A stretch of DNA of 64,000 nt from Lachnospiraceae bacterium OM04-12BH (GCA_003490145.1 QULQ01000001.1:62001-126000); one strand, 5' to 3'; numbered from the stretch's first letter, positions 33,707 through 43,008 are shown. Numbers and translations: made by a program. Notes: generated by a model not told the origin, from the letters alone.

Positions 33707-34726
33707 ATGAAAAAAGAATTTGATCAGGAAAAAGCAAAAATTATTGTAACAATCCTTCCTTTTGTGCTGATCGTACTGGTTTTGTTTATCACTTTTGTGG
33801 TATCTGCTGTCAAAAATAAAAATAACAGTGAAAGCCGGGATGAAGATCTGCAGGAAAGCATTATGGATTATGCTGATGAGAATATGCCGGAGCAGAATGC
33901 AGGTGAGAAGCAGGAAATAGCAGCTGCAACTCCCGCACAGACCGGGGCGGAGGAGAAAACGGACGGGAAGGCAGATGCCTCCCCGCTTCCGGAACAGACC
34001 CCCTATCAGGAAATTATGCAGAATGGTACTGTGGACTACAGCAAGATTACCTATGACAAAGATAGTCAGCTTAAGGAAATGATGGGGTACTGGGCTGACA
34101 GCAATCAGAAGGCACTGGATGATCTGGCATCCCTTGACCGCTTCCGGGCCATGAGCTACAGCCTGCGGGGTTCTACAGATTTCTACTATTATGGAGATAA
34201 GGACAGCAATGGACTTCCTTCCGGAACGGGAATTGCCGTTTATGCAGACAACCAGTATTATTATGGAACCTGGAAAGACGGAAAACGGGATGGCAAGGGA
34301 ACCTTTATCCATTATCATGTGCATAATGACAGCAAAAATACAGATCTGTATACGTATCATCAGTACACGGGCGGATTTGCAAATGATCTGCCGGATGGAG
34401 AAGGATCCGAGCATTTTGATTTTAATACGGCGAATTTCAAGAAGGGTGAACGTTATGTGGGCAACCGGATCGGCGGTTACAGTGGTGGACTTCTGAACGG
34501 GGACTTCTATGTGACAACAATAGACCTGAATGACAAGATGGAGGAATGGGAAGGCACAGCCGACCATGGAACCTGGGTTTACCAGAATGCCAATAAGGAT
34601 AAAAAGGGAAACCGCACTATTCTTGTGATGATCGGGAATGAAGAGAACTTTATATGGATGCAGCCGTCCGCAAACAAAAATATCGGCGTACCGTGTCTGA
34701 TTTCGAAGTATAAAATAGCAGAATAA
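33707..34726 (+). CDS. Membrane-anchored MORN-repeat protein
   Basis: A 339-residue protein with one N-terminal membrane segment (residues about 10-32) and an acidic, low-complexity extracytoplasmic linker (about 40-105). MORN-like repeats follow (YYYGTWKDGKRDGKGTF and YTGGFANDLPDGEGSE, about 180-260). The start directly follows the nfnB stop with no intergenic base. MORN repeats often bind lipids or scaffold peptidoglycan enzymes; the role here is unknown. The ribosome binding site is weak (GAG in the nfnB end), suggesting translational coupling. Confidence 0.75.
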   Translation: MKKEFDQEKAKIIVTILPFVLIVLVLFITFVVSAVKNKNNSESRDEDLQESIMDYADENMPEQNAGEKQEIAAATPAQTGAEEKTDGKADASPLPEQTPYQEIMQNGTVDYSKITYDKDSQLKEMMGYWADSNQKALDDLASLDRFRAMSYSLRGSTDFYYYGDKDSNGLPSGTGIAVYADNQYYYGTWKDGKRDGKGTFIHYHVHNDSKNTDLYTYHQYTGGFANDLPDGEGSEHFDFNTANFKKGERYVGNRIGGYSGGLLNGDFYVTTIDLNDKMEEWEGTADHGTWVYQNANKDKKGNRTILVMIGNEENFIWMQPSANKNIGVPCLISKYKIAE

Positions 34727-34750
34727 TTTGCGTCCTGGGGAGGTGTTTTT

Positions 34751-35242
34751 ATGGCTTCGTATGTAAACAATTCAGAGAAAGCAGAGAATAACAGGTCTTC
34801 TGCCTATACTCTGCTGATCGTGGGTATAGCTGGATTTATTCTGGTTGTCCTTTATTTTCTGGATGTGATACCGGTCAGAGGGCTGAACAAGTATATGATC
34901 AGCGGCGTTATGGGGGCGCTTTTTCTGCTTTTCATCATTATGGGTTGTGTTTCTTTGAGAAGTGCCAGAATATTTGAAAAGAAGGCCGGCAGTGAGAACA
35001 ATCTGACAAGTGAGATCAAAAAGTGGTGTATGACCAATCTTTCGGCAAAGGCCATTGACGAATCACTGCACTTTGATCAGGAGGAGGAAGAAGCAAAGTA
35101 TTTTGCCAGAACAGAAAGGGTAAAGGAACTGATTTCAGGAAAGTTTATGAATCTGGATCAGGATTATCTGGAACGGCTGGCTGATGAGATCTATGCATCC
35201 ATTTTTGAAAAGAATGGGCAGGAAAAAGAAACGGATTTATGA
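34751..35242 (+). CDS. Small membrane protein of unknown function
   Basis: A 163-residue protein with two hydrophobic spans (about residues 18-37 and 47-67) and a charged C-terminal half that is probably cytosolic (EEEEAKYFARTERVKELI). GGGGAGGTG stands 6 bases before ATG. The last four bases overlap rlmH (ATGA), so the two are coupled. I do not recognise the family. Confidence 0.75.
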   Translation: MASYVNNSEKAENNRSSAYTLLIVGIAGFILVVLYFLDVIPVRGLNKYMISGVMGALFLLFIIMGCVSLRSARIFEKKAGSENNLTSEIKKWCMTNLSAKAIDESLHFDQEEEEAKYFARTERVKELISGKFMNLDQDYLERLADEIYASIFEKNGQEKETDL

Positions 35243-35718
35243 AAATAACAGTTATCTGTGTAGGAAAAGTAAAAGAAAAATTTTACCGGGAAGCCATTAC
35301 GGAATTCAGTAAGCGGCTTTCCGGCTACTGCAGGCTGGAGATCATCGAGGTTGCAGATGAAAAGACACCGGACAGTGCAGGAGAAGCGCTGGAGGAACAG
35401 ATCAAAAAGAAAGAGGCATCCAGGATATTAAAATATATCAAAGAGGATGCTTTTCTTTTTACACTTGAAATCCAGGGGAAGCAATATGATTCCGTAGAAC
35501 TTTCTGAGAGACTTGAAAAGCTGATGACGATGGGGAAAAGCCATATCCAGTTTGTGATCGGGGGGTCGCTTGGACTGCATGAGAGTGTGACAAAGAGGGC
35601 AGATGAGGCAATTTCTTTTTCCAGAATGACCTTTCCTCATCAGCTTATGCGGGTCATACTGCTGGAGCAGATTTACCGGAGCTTCCGTATCCTGTCAGGG
35701 GAGCCTTATCATAAATAA
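35239..35718 (+). CDS. rlmH: 23S rRNA (pseudouridine-1915-N3)-methyltransferase RlmH
   Basis: A 159-residue SPOUT methyltransferase that methylates pseudouridine 1915 in helix 69 of 23S rRNA. The family features FVIGGSLGLH and LPHQLMRVILLEQIYRSFRI-type MTFPHQLMRVILLEQIYRA region are present, together with the C-terminal GEPYHK. It overlaps the preceding gene by four bases. Length equals the family norm. Confidence 0.97.
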   Translation: MKITVICVGKVKEKFYREAITEFSKRLSGYCRLEIIEVADEKTPDSAGEALEEQIKKKEASRILKYIKEDAFLFTLEIQGKQYDSVELSERLEKLMTMGKSHIQFVIGGSLGLHESVTKRADEAISFSRMTFPHQLMRVILLEQIYRSFRILSGEPYHK

Positions 35719-35739
35719 AGGAGAAGGGAGAATGTGATT

Positions 35740-37044
35740 ATGCGCATGTATGATCTGATCATGAAAAAAAGAAACGGAGGCACACTTTCACGGGACGAGA
35801 TTTTTTTTATGATTGAGGGTTACACAAAAGGGAATATCCCGGATTATCAGATGTCAGCCATGATGATGGCAATCTATTTTAACGGCATGAATGAAAGGGA
35901 GACAGCCGCACTTACCATGGCTATGGCAGAGAGCGGGGATCAGCTTGATCTGTCAGGCATTCAGGGAATCAAGGTAGATAAACACAGTACAGGTGGCGTG
36001 GGAGATAAGACGTCCCTTGCCCTGACGCCTATGGTCAGTGCCTGTGGTGTTAAGATTGCCAAGATGAGCGGAAGAGGACTTGGACATACCGGCGGCACCA
36101 TTGACAAGCTGGAAAGCTTCCAGGGATTTTCTACTTCCTTAAGTGAAGAAGCATTTATCGACCAGGTGAACAGGATCGGAATTTCCATTATCGGACAGAC
36201 AAAGAATCTGGCACCGGCCGACAAGAAGCTGTATGCCCTGCGGGATGTAACGGCAACAGTAGATAATATGTCACTGATCGCATCCTCTATTATGAGTAAA
36301 AAGCTGGCAGCCGGAGCAGATGCCATTGTCCTTGATGTGAAGACGGGAAGCGGTGCTTTTATGAAGGAAGAAGCAGATGCCATGCTGCTTGCCGGTGAGA
36401 TGATGACGATTGGGGAAAATGCCGGAAGAAAAATGATGGCTGTGATCTCTGATATGGATCAGCCACTTGGAAATGCTGTAGGAAATGCCCTTGAGGTAAA
36501 GGAAGCAATCGAAACACTGAAGGGACATGGACCTGCGGATTTCACAGAGCTTTGCATGACACTTGGAAGCTGTATGCTTATGGTGGCAGAGATCGCAGAG
36601 AATGAGCAGCAGGCAAGAGAGATGCTGAAGGAGGCAGTCGACAGTGGAAAGGCACTTGATAAGCTGGCAGAGCTTGTGGAGGCACAGGGAGGCGATAAGA
36701 GGATGGTGTATGAAACTGATCTTTTGCCAAAGGCATCCAGTATTACACCACTTCTTTCTGAGAAGGACGGATATGTGGAAAAGATTCAGTGTGATGAGGT
36801 AGGGATCTGCTCTCTGATCCTTGGTGGCGGCAGGGAGACCAAAGAGAGTGCGATCGATCTTTCTGTAGGAATTGTCCTTACAAAGAAGGTGGGAAGTCAT
36901 GTAAAGGCAGGAGAACCACTGGCCTATATTCATTCCAATGAGGAAGCAAAACGTCTTGCCTGTGAGGAACGGCTGCGGAAGGCATTTCATATTGGAGACA
37001 AAGTGAAAAAAGAAGATGCGATCATACATCAGATCCTGAAGTAG
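35740..37044 (+). CDS. pdp: Pyrimidine-nucleoside (thymidine) phosphorylase
   Basis: About 434 residues, catalysing phosphorolysis of uridine, thymidine or deoxyuridine in nucleoside salvage. The phosphate-binding KHSTGGVGDKTSL, the substrate-binding MSGRGLGHTGGT and the ALRDVTATVDN stretch are all intact. A C-terminal domain (about 340-434) has the PYNP C form. The start is either GTG 35734 or ATG 35740; GGGAG at 35726-35730 favours ATG. No deoC, cdd or deoB is adjacent, so it stands alone. Confidence 0.95.
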   Translation: MRMYDLIMKKRNGGTLSRDEIFFMIEGYTKGNIPDYQMSAMMMAIYFNGMNERETAALTMAMAESGDQLDLSGIQGIKVDKHSTGGVGDKTSLALTPMVSACGVKIAKMSGRGLGHTGGTIDKLESFQGFSTSLSEEAFIDQVNRIGISIIGQTKNLAPADKKLYALRDVTATVDNMSLIASSIMSKKLAAGADAIVLDVKTGSGAFMKEEADAMLLAGEMMTIGENAGRKMMAVISDMDQPLGNAVGNALEVKEAIETLKGHGPADFTELCMTLGSCMLMVAEIAENEQQAREMLKEAVDSGKALDKLAELVEAQGGDKRMVYETDLLPKASSITPLLSEKDGYVEKIQCDEVGICSLILGGGRETKESAIDLSVGIVLTKKVGSHVKAGEPLAYIHSNEEAKRLACEERLRKAFHIGDKVKKEDAIIHQILK

Positions 37045-37065
37045 TTCTGCCAGCTCTTTTTCTGT

Positions 37066-37073
37066 CATATAGT
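37066..37073 (+). promoter_or_regulatory. Possible sigma-E -10 element before yqfC
   Basis: CATATAGT matches the CATANNNT pattern of sporulation sigma-E -10 elements. No convincing -35 is visible at the right distance, so this is a weak candidate. It is suggested mainly by the known sigma-E control of yqfC. Confidence 0.25.
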
Positions 37074-37078
37074 ATAGC

Positions 37079-37378
37079 ATGATGAAAAAAGAAAAAAAGA
37101 ATCACAGAATGCAGATCCGGGAAAAAAGGGAGCTGGTGGTGGAGTCTTTAAAGCTTCCAAAGGATTCTCTCCTTGGGGCATCCATCATAACAGTGACCGG
37201 AGAAAATGATATTTTCGTGGAAAATTATAAAGGGATACTGCAGTATTCTGATGATCTGATCCTGCTGCAGGGAAAAAACAGAAAGATAGAACTGAAAGGA
37301 AAGAAGCTTACGATTTCCTACTATACTAATGAGGATATGAAGATCAGGGGAATGATCGAAACCATCAGTTTCCTGTAA
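37079..37378 (+). CDS. yqfC: YqfC-like sporulation protein (YabP family)
   Basis: A 99-residue protein with the YabP/YqfC core LPKDSLLGASIITVTGENDIFVENYKGILQYSDDLILL (residues about 26-62). The order yqfC-yqfD-phoH-pgpH-ybeY is conserved in Firmicutes, which supports the call. The start is uncertain: ATG 37079, 37082 and 37109 are in frame and none has a clear Shine-Dalgarno. Just upstream CATATAGT fits a sporulation sigma-E -10. In Bacillus the gene is sigma-E dependent and needed in the mother cell. Confidence 0.82.
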   Translation: MMKKEKKNHRMQIREKRELVVESLKLPKDSLLGASIITVTGENDIFVENYKGILQYSDDLILLQGKNRKIELKGKKLTISYYTNEDMKIRGMIETISFL

Positions 37379-37408
37379 GAGAGCCAAATTTAAGTTGTGA
37401 GGTATGGA

Positions 37409-38641
37409 ATGCTGCAGTTGATTCGTTTCCTGAAGGGATATGTGAGGATCCGTCTTAGTGGGTATTCTCCGGAGCGGTTTATCAATTTATGTGGGAATCA
37501 TAACATTCTGCTGTGGGATATACAGAACCACGGAAGCTTTTATACGATGTCAGTCAGCCTGAAGGCATTCTGGCAGCTGAAAAAGATCACAAGAAAGACA
37601 GGAACAAGGGTAGTCATAACTAAACGTTGTGGACTGCCCTTTCTTATGGTAAAGGTCCAGAAACGGAAAATTTTTCTTTCTGGTGTTATCTTAAGTCTGC
37701 TATTCTGGATCCTTATGTCCGGCTATATATGGAATATCCGGATCACAGGAAATCATTATGTAACAGAAGAGGTTCTTATGGATTTCCTGTCTGAAAACAA
37801 TATTAAAACCGGAATGAAAAAAAAGCAGCTTGCCATGGAAGATGTGGAAAAGAAGATCAGGAATGAGTTTCCGGTTGTCACATGGACGTCTGCAAGAATG
37901 GACGGAACCAGTCTTGTGATCCAGATCAGAGAAAATGAAAAACTCCCGGAAATAAAAGAAGGGGAGGAAGGCACACCCGATGAGGGCTATGATCTGGTGG
38001 CTGACAGGGATGGTACGATCGTGGGCATGATCACAAGAAGTGGCTGCCCTGTTGTTAAGGAAGGGGATATGGTACAGAAGGGAGATATTCTGGTAGAAGG
38101 ATGTGTTCCGATCATGAATGAGAACGGAGAAGTAAAGAGATATGAATACTGCAGGGCTGATGCAGACGTTAGGCTGTCTTTTTCTTTTAAAAGGGAATGG
38201 AAGTTCCCGGAAAAATATGAGTACAGGACATATACAGGAAGAGAGAAAAAAGGACTGTGGATGCTTGTAGGAAAAAGGGATTTTCATCTGGGTCTCCCGG
38301 GGAAAGCATACCGGGAAGGGGATTGTATCATGGAGACAGAGCAGATGCGGCTGTTTGGAAATTTTCTGATTCCCTTTTACCTGATTTCTGAAAAAAACAG
38401 GGAGTATGTTACAGAGGAAAGAATTTATGAACAGGCAGAGATCCGGAAGCAAATGGAGCATAAAATTCAGAAATTTGTAGAAACTTTAGAGGAAAAAGGG
38501 GTACAAAATATAAAAAAAGATGTTACAATAAAGAAATATAAGGGGATTTATGCCCTTATAGTGGAATTTGAAGTAACGGCACCATGCTCCGGGCTGCAGA
38601 AGACAGAGATCCGCATGACCGGAGAGGTGCAGGGAGAATAA
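37409..38641 (+). CDS. yqfD: YqfD-like sporulation protein
   Basis: About 410 residues. A short cytosolic N-terminal domain (LQLIRFLKGYVRIRLSGYSPERF) is followed by one membrane span (about residues 88-107, FLSGVILSLLFWILMSGYIW) and a large extracytoplasmic region of POTRA-like and beta domains. Length and position directly after yqfC and before phoH match the family, which acts in the mother cell during spore formation. ATG 37409 with GAGG 6 bases upstream is preferred over GTG 37397. Confidence 0.9.
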   Translation: MLQLIRFLKGYVRIRLSGYSPERFINLCGNHNILLWDIQNHGSFYTMSVSLKAFWQLKKITRKTGTRVVITKRCGLPFLMVKVQKRKIFLSGVILSLLFWILMSGYIWNIRITGNHYVTEEVLMDFLSENNIKTGMKKKQLAMEDVEKKIRNEFPVVTWTSARMDGTSLVIQIRENEKLPEIKEGEEGTPDEGYDLVADRDGTIVGMITRSGCPVVKEGDMVQKGDILVEGCVPIMNENGEVKRYEYCRADADVRLSFSFKREWKFPEKYEYRTYTGREKKGLWMLVGKRDFHLGLPGKAYREGDCIMETEQMRLFGNFLIPFYLISEKNREYVTEERIYEQAEIRKQMEHKIQKFVETLEEKGVQNIKKDVTIKKYKGIYALIVEFEVTAPCSGLQKTEIRMTGEVQGE

Positions 38642-39673
38642 ATGGAAACAGGCGTGAGAGAAGTACAGGTGTCGGCCGGACATATCCAGAATCTGTTCGG
38701 ACAGTTTGATAGAAATGTAAAGAAACTGGAGAGACAGTTTGACGTTTCGATTACCGACAGAAATGGGAAGATCATCATAAGCGGAGCAGACCGGGATGCT
38801 GAAATGGCGAAGAATGTACTGGAAGAGCTGAATGCTCTGTCAGAGAGAGGAAACAACATCGAAGACCAGAATGTTGATTATGCGATTGCCATGTGTATGG
38901 AAGAAAATAAAAGCGATGTATTACTTGAAATAGATAAAGACTGTATCTGCCATACGGTTTCCGGTAAACCTGTAAAACCGAAAACGCTTGGGCAGAAGCA
39001 GTATGTGGACAGCATACGTAAGAATATGCTTGTGTTCGGACTTGGACCTGCAGGAACCGGTAAAACCTATCTTGCCATGGCTATGGCAATCACAGCCTTC
39101 AAGAATCAGGAGGTAGAGAGGATCATCCTGACAAGGCCGGCAATCGAGGCAGGAGAAAAGCTTGGATTTCTGCCGGGAGACCTGCAGAGTAAGGTAGATC
39201 CCTATCTTCGGCCTCTGTACGATGCCCTGTATCAGATCATGGGAGCAGAGTCCTTTATGAAAAATATGGAAAAGGGTTTGATCGAGGTGGCGCCCCTTGC
39301 CTATATGAGAGGAAGAACACTGGATAATGCCTATATCATCCTTGACGAAGCCCAGAATACAACACCAGCACAGATGAAGATGTTCCTGACGAGAATCGGT
39401 TTCGGTTCCAAGGTGATTATCACAGGAGATGCATCACAGAAGGATCTTGCACCGTCTTCTGTTTCCGGACTGGATATTGCGGTACGTGTACTAAAAGGAA
39501 TTGATGATATTGCATTCTGTAATATGACAAGCAAGGATGTGGTAAGACATCCACTTGTACAAAAGATCGTTAAAGCTTACGAAGTATATGAAGCAAAGGA
39601 AAAAGACAGTGCAAAAAGCAGAGCGGGAAACAGAAGCAGAAAATCAGGTTATGGCAAAAGAAAAGATAATTGA
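38642..39673 (+). CDS. phoH: PhoH-like ATPase
   Basis: A 343-residue cytosolic ATPase. Residues 10-90 form a KH-like RNA-binding domain. The P-loop reads GLGPAGTGKTYLAMAM and Walker B reads AYIILDEAQNTTP. The family is linked to RNA metabolism and its gene is adjacent to ybeY in most bacteria. It begins on the base after the yqfD stop (TAAATGG), so coupling is likely. Basic C-terminal residues (KSRAGNRSRKSGYGKRKDN) overlap the next gene. Confidence 0.93.
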   Translation: METGVREVQVSAGHIQNLFGQFDRNVKKLERQFDVSITDRNGKIIISGADRDAEMAKNVLEELNALSERGNNIEDQNVDYAIAMCMEENKSDVLLEIDKDCICHTVSGKPVKPKTLGQKQYVDSIRKNMLVFGLGPAGTGKTYLAMAMAITAFKNQEVERIILTRPAIEAGEKLGFLPGDLQSKVDPYLRPLYDALYQIMGAESFMKNMEKGLIEVAPLAYMRGRTLDNAYIILDEAQNTTPAQMKMFLTRIGFGSKVIITGDASQKDLAPSSVSGLDIAVRVLKGIDDIAFCNMTSKDVVRHPLVQKIVKAYEVYEAKEKDSAKSRAGNRSRKSGYGKRKDN

Positions 39674-40820
39674 CAGTATCAGGAAGCTGCTGTTGTTTTT
39701 CCTCACTGTGCTTTCTGCAGCATTTGCAGCTTATCTTTATCAGAAAACAGTATATGAAATTGCAGAAACAGTTGTTTTCACGTCAATTGCAGCAGGCGGA
39801 ATGCTGTTTCAGATGGCAGAGAAGGAACATACGGAAAATACCGGACGGTTTTTTTTGTTATATCTGCTCTTTCTGATATTAAGTGTGTTTTTTCCACTGA
39901 TCCCTGAAGGGGGATATCCTTATCTGGCCGTTTTCACCGGACTGATGCTTTTTTCGGATCGGATGACTGCCATGAGCGCTGGAAGCACACTGCTGCTTAT
40001 CAGTGTTCTGCTTTGCAGTGACGGAGATGCGGTACTGTTTATCATGTATTTTGTGATCGGCATGGTGGGAGTTTATCTTTTCTACGGACTGGATGAAAGC
40101 TTTCAGGTGGGAAGGCCGCTGCTTTGTTCATTACTGCTGCAGTTTGTATGTCTGAGTGTATGGGAGATCCTGCTGGCAAATGATGGCTTTTCCATGGAAA
40201 TGCTGATCGTACCGGCATTTAATACGCTGGTCAGCCTGATTCTTATGGTAATTCTGCTGAAGCTGTTTAGTTTTTCAATCATATATCGCACCAGAGATGC
40301 TTATATGGATGTGAATGACCCGGAATGCCCGCTCCTTGTTAGACTGAAGGAGCAGTCCAAAGAGGAATATTTTCATGCGATCCATACGGCATATCTGTGT
40401 GAACGGATCGCATCAAAACTCTACATGAATGCAGCCGCAGCCAAAGCAGGGGGATATTATCACAAGATAGGGGTGTTGCAGAATGATAATTCCTATGAAG
40501 CCGTGGAAGGTATTCTGGCGGAATATCATATGCCTGGACAGGCACTGCAGATACTGAAGGAATATCTGCAGCCAGATATACCAATACGTTCCAGGGAAAC
40601 AGTAGTACTTCTGTTTGCAGATACCATGATATCGTCAATCAGCTATCTCTTCAAAAAAAACAAAGAGGCAGTACTTGATTATGACAAGCTGGTTGAGGCA
40701 GTTTTTCAGAAAAAGTTAAGCAGTGGTATCCTGAACCAGAGTGAGATCTCTATTGGAGATCTGGAACAGATGAAAAAAATATTAGCAGGAGAACAGCTAT
40801 ACTATGACTTCTTACGTTGA
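39651..40820 (+). CDS. Degenerate PgpH-like 7TM-HD protein, extracellular domain lost
   Basis: About 389 residues in the position of pgpH (7TM-HD c-di-AMP phosphodiesterase) between phoH and ybeY. Seven hydrophobic segments occupy residues about 8-200, then a C-terminal HD-like domain starts at CPLLVRLKEQSKEEYFHAIH. The large extracellular domain normally between TM1 and TM2 is missing, as is about half the usual length. The HD motif reads YYHKIG (His271, Lys272) instead of HD, and no counterpart of the HHG region is seen; only FHAI, the His and an Asp in LFADT remain. Catalysis is therefore unlikely. The frame is open back to 39555; ATG 39651 is chosen because it minimises overlap with phoH. 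Confidence 0.75.
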   Translation: MAKEKIIDSIRKLLLFFLTVLSAAFAAYLYQKTVYEIAETVVFTSIAAGGMLFQMAEKEHTENTGRFFLLYLLFLILSVFFPLIPEGGYPYLAVFTGLMLFSDRMTAMSAGSTLLLISVLLCSDGDAVLFIMYFVIGMVGVYLFYGLDESFQVGRPLLCSLLLQFVCLSVWEILLANDGFSMEMLIVPAFNTLVSLILMVILLKLFSFSIIYRTRDAYMDVNDPECPLLVRLKEQSKEEYFHAIHTAYLCERIASKLYMNAAAAKAGGYYHKIGVLQNDNSYEAVEGILAEYHMPGQALQILKEYLQPDIPIRSRETVVLLFADTMISSISYLFKKNKEAVLDYDKLVEAVFQKKLSSGILNQSEISIGDLEQMKKILAGEQLYYDFLR

Positions 40821-41307
40821 AAATGAAACTGAGATGACATTTCCTTTTGAATGCAGGGAAATTCTGGAAAGTGTTATGGAGGAGGTTCTTACAAGTGAGA
40901 ACTGCCCCTATGAAGCACAGGTCAATCTGCTGATCACAGATAATGATGGAATACAGGAATATAACAGACAGTTCAGGGACAAGGATATGCCGACGGATGT
41001 TCTGTCGTTTCCCATGATCCCCTTCAGGACGGAGGCTGATTTTTCTGTTGCAGAAGAGGCAGAGGCAGATTATTTTGATCCTGACAGTGGGGAGCTTATC
41101 CTTGGAGATATCATTATTTCTGCAGAACGGGTATTTCAGCAGGCAGAGAGCTTTGGCCACTCACCCAAAAGAGAATTTGCTTTTCTTACAGCTCACAGCC
41201 TGCTTCACCTGTGCGGGTATGATCATATGGTGCCGGAAGAGGCGGCAGTTATGGAAAAGAAGCAGGAAGCTGTGCTTGAAAAACTGGGAATAACAAGAGA
41301 TATTTGA
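40804..41307 (+). CDS. ybeY: Endoribonuclease YbeY
   Basis: A 167-residue metalloprotein for 16S rRNA maturation and ribosome quality control. The zinc motif is intact: HSLLHLCGYDH. The preceding NRQFRDKDMPTDVLSFPM segment is a family hallmark. It overlaps the end of the PgpH-like gene by 17 bases, with GGAGAA 8-10 bases upstream of ATG. Gene order agrees with other Firmicutes. Confidence 0.97.
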   Translation: MTSYVENETEMTFPFECREILESVMEEVLTSENCPYEAQVNLLITDNDGIQEYNRQFRDKDMPTDVLSFPMIPFRTEADFSVAEEAEADYFDPDSGELILGDIIISAERVFQQAESFGHSPKREFAFLTAHSLLHLCGYDHMVPEEAAVMEKKQEAVLEKLGITRDI

Positions 41308-41323
41308 TAAATAAGGAGTACTT

Positions 41324-42946
41324 ATGAGCAGAAAGGGAAAAGAGGCAAAGGGGAGAAGAAAGGAAAGCTACTGGACAGTTCTGATCTTTACCTGCATTGC
41401 CAGTCTGATCCTCCGGGTTCCCCTGATTTATATGACAGGGGAAAAAGGAGTTGCGTTTGGCAGCTTTGCCATAGAATTATATGTAGCAGCGGGCTGCATC
41501 TTTACGTATGGATTTTCGTCAGCAACAGCTTCACTTGTCAGGTACCGTGTCAGACGAGAACAGTATGGAAACGCCGCCAGAGTCCTGAAGAATGCATTGA
41601 TTGCCGGGACTTTTGCAGGTATTCTGTGCAGTGTGCTTCTGACCTTATCCGGACCGGAATTTTCAAAAAATGTACTGCACCAGCCGGTTGCAGGTATGTG
41701 CATCAGTATCATGGCACCGGCGATTGTGTTTGAGATCATGACAGGAGTATGGAAGGGGTATTTTGAAGGAAATGGATCGCATATTCCTTCTTCTCATTCC
41801 ATCGTCATAAAATCAGTAGTTATGATCACTGCGTCCCTGATCAGTACAGGGATCCTTTACAGATATGGGCAGAAGGTATCTGCACTTCTGCAGGACAGCA
41901 TTTATGCAGCTGCATATGGTGCGATTGGTATCAGCATCGGCATTCTGATCTCTTCCGTTGTAGGTTTCCTGCACATATTATTCGTATTTCTGATTTACCG
42001 TAAGGGCAGTATCAGAAAGGAACAGCAGAAGAATCAGGACAAGGGGCAGCATATCCTTCGTATGCTGATCGGTACATCACTTCCATTTATGTTGTATGCA
42101 CTTCTGGGAAGAGGGATTCTTTTGCTGGATGGTATCCTTTTTATCAGACAGAAAGAGGGTACGGCTGATACTGTTCTTTTATGGGGAAATTATTATGGAA
42201 AGTGTCTGCCGGTGCTGGGGATCATGATTCTTTTCTGTATTCTTTTTCATGAAGGGTATATCAGAAGGATTATCTATTTTATGGACAGAGAAGAATTCCG
42301 TATGGCCAGGGAAAGAATGGCAGAGTTTATGCAGCACATCATCTTGATTTCATTTCCGGTGGCTGTATTTACAGCGGTGTTTTCCGAAAATCTGCTGAAT
42401 CTGTTTTTTAAGGGAAACAATGCATCACTGGCACAGGCGGTAGCGACAGGAAGTATCCTGATCCCGTTATTTGCTATAAGCTATGCATGTGCGGAATTAC
42501 TGGTCAGAATGAGAAAAATGCGATATGTACTCAGTCTGGAGGGGATTGCAGCGATCACTCACGGTATCCTGATGATTGTTTTGCTGCAGAGTATGGGGGA
42601 TTCCCTGTTTGGTATTCTGATCGCACAGATTGTACCACTTGCAGTTTTTACTGTGCTGTCTTTTATACTGGTGCTCAGGGGTATCCAGTACAGGATAGAT
42701 TATATGAGAAGACTGGCTTTTCCGGCAGCAACGGCTGCAGCAGCCGGGCTGGTATGTCTGGCATTCAACAAGCTGCTTAGTTCTTTTGCAGGAAGTACGG
42801 TATCCATGATCATTTGCATTCCTATAGGGATTGTGATCTATATTATATTACTTCTTATATTAAAAGCAATAAGTGAGGATGAGATCCAAAAGCTTCCTCT
42901 TGCGGGAATGATTCTGTTTATTGGAAAACTGACAAGGCTCCTGTAG
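41324..42946 (+). CDS. SpoVB/MurJ-like polysaccharide flippase (MVF/MATE fold)
   Basis: A 540-residue integral membrane protein with about 12-14 transmembrane segments spread over the whole length and a short basic N-terminus. The pattern GVAFGSFAIELYVAAGCIFTYGFS and GYFEGNGSHIP is typical of the polysaccharide transporter/SpoVB group. It probably moves lipid-linked precursors across the membrane, possibly for the spore cortex. AAGGAG stands 7 bases before ATG, 17 bases after ybeY, so it is in the same operon. Exact substrate cannot be told. Confidence 0.85.
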   Translation: MSRKGKEAKGRRKESYWTVLIFTCIASLILRVPLIYMTGEKGVAFGSFAIELYVAAGCIFTYGFSSATASLVRYRVRREQYGNAARVLKNALIAGTFAGILCSVLLTLSGPEFSKNVLHQPVAGMCISIMAPAIVFEIMTGVWKGYFEGNGSHIPSSHSIVIKSVVMITASLISTGILYRYGQKVSALLQDSIYAAAYGAIGISIGILISSVVGFLHILFVFLIYRKGSIRKEQQKNQDKGQHILRMLIGTSLPFMLYALLGRGILLLDGILFIRQKEGTADTVLLWGNYYGKCLPVLGIMILFCILFHEGYIRRIIYFMDREEFRMARERMAEFMQHIILISFPVAVFTAVFSENLLNLFFKGNNASLAQAVATGSILIPLFAISYACAELLVRMRKMRYVLSLEGIAAITHGILMIVLLQSMGDSLFGILIAQIVPLAVFTVLSFILVLRGIQYRIDYMRRLAFPAATAAAAGLVCLAFNKLLSSFAGSTVSMIICIPIGIVIYIILLLILKAISEDEIQKLPLAGMILFIGKLTRLL

Positions 42947-43008
42947 TATAGAATCGGATATTTTGGCTGATACTGTTTATAAAAAGGAATAGTAAAAGGT
43001 GAATTGCT

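Noticed and set aside
32921..34567. Long minus-strand open frame (about 548 residues) opposite nfnB and the MORN gene
   Set aside because: Low-complexity Cys/His/Ile/Phe-rich translation, no recognisable domain and it lies entirely opposite well-supported genes; it is an antisense shadow.
36271..37080. Minus-strand frame of about 269 residues opposite the pyrimidine phosphorylase
   Set aside because: Cys/His/Leu-rich antisense translation with no domain; the plus-strand gene has all catalytic motifs.
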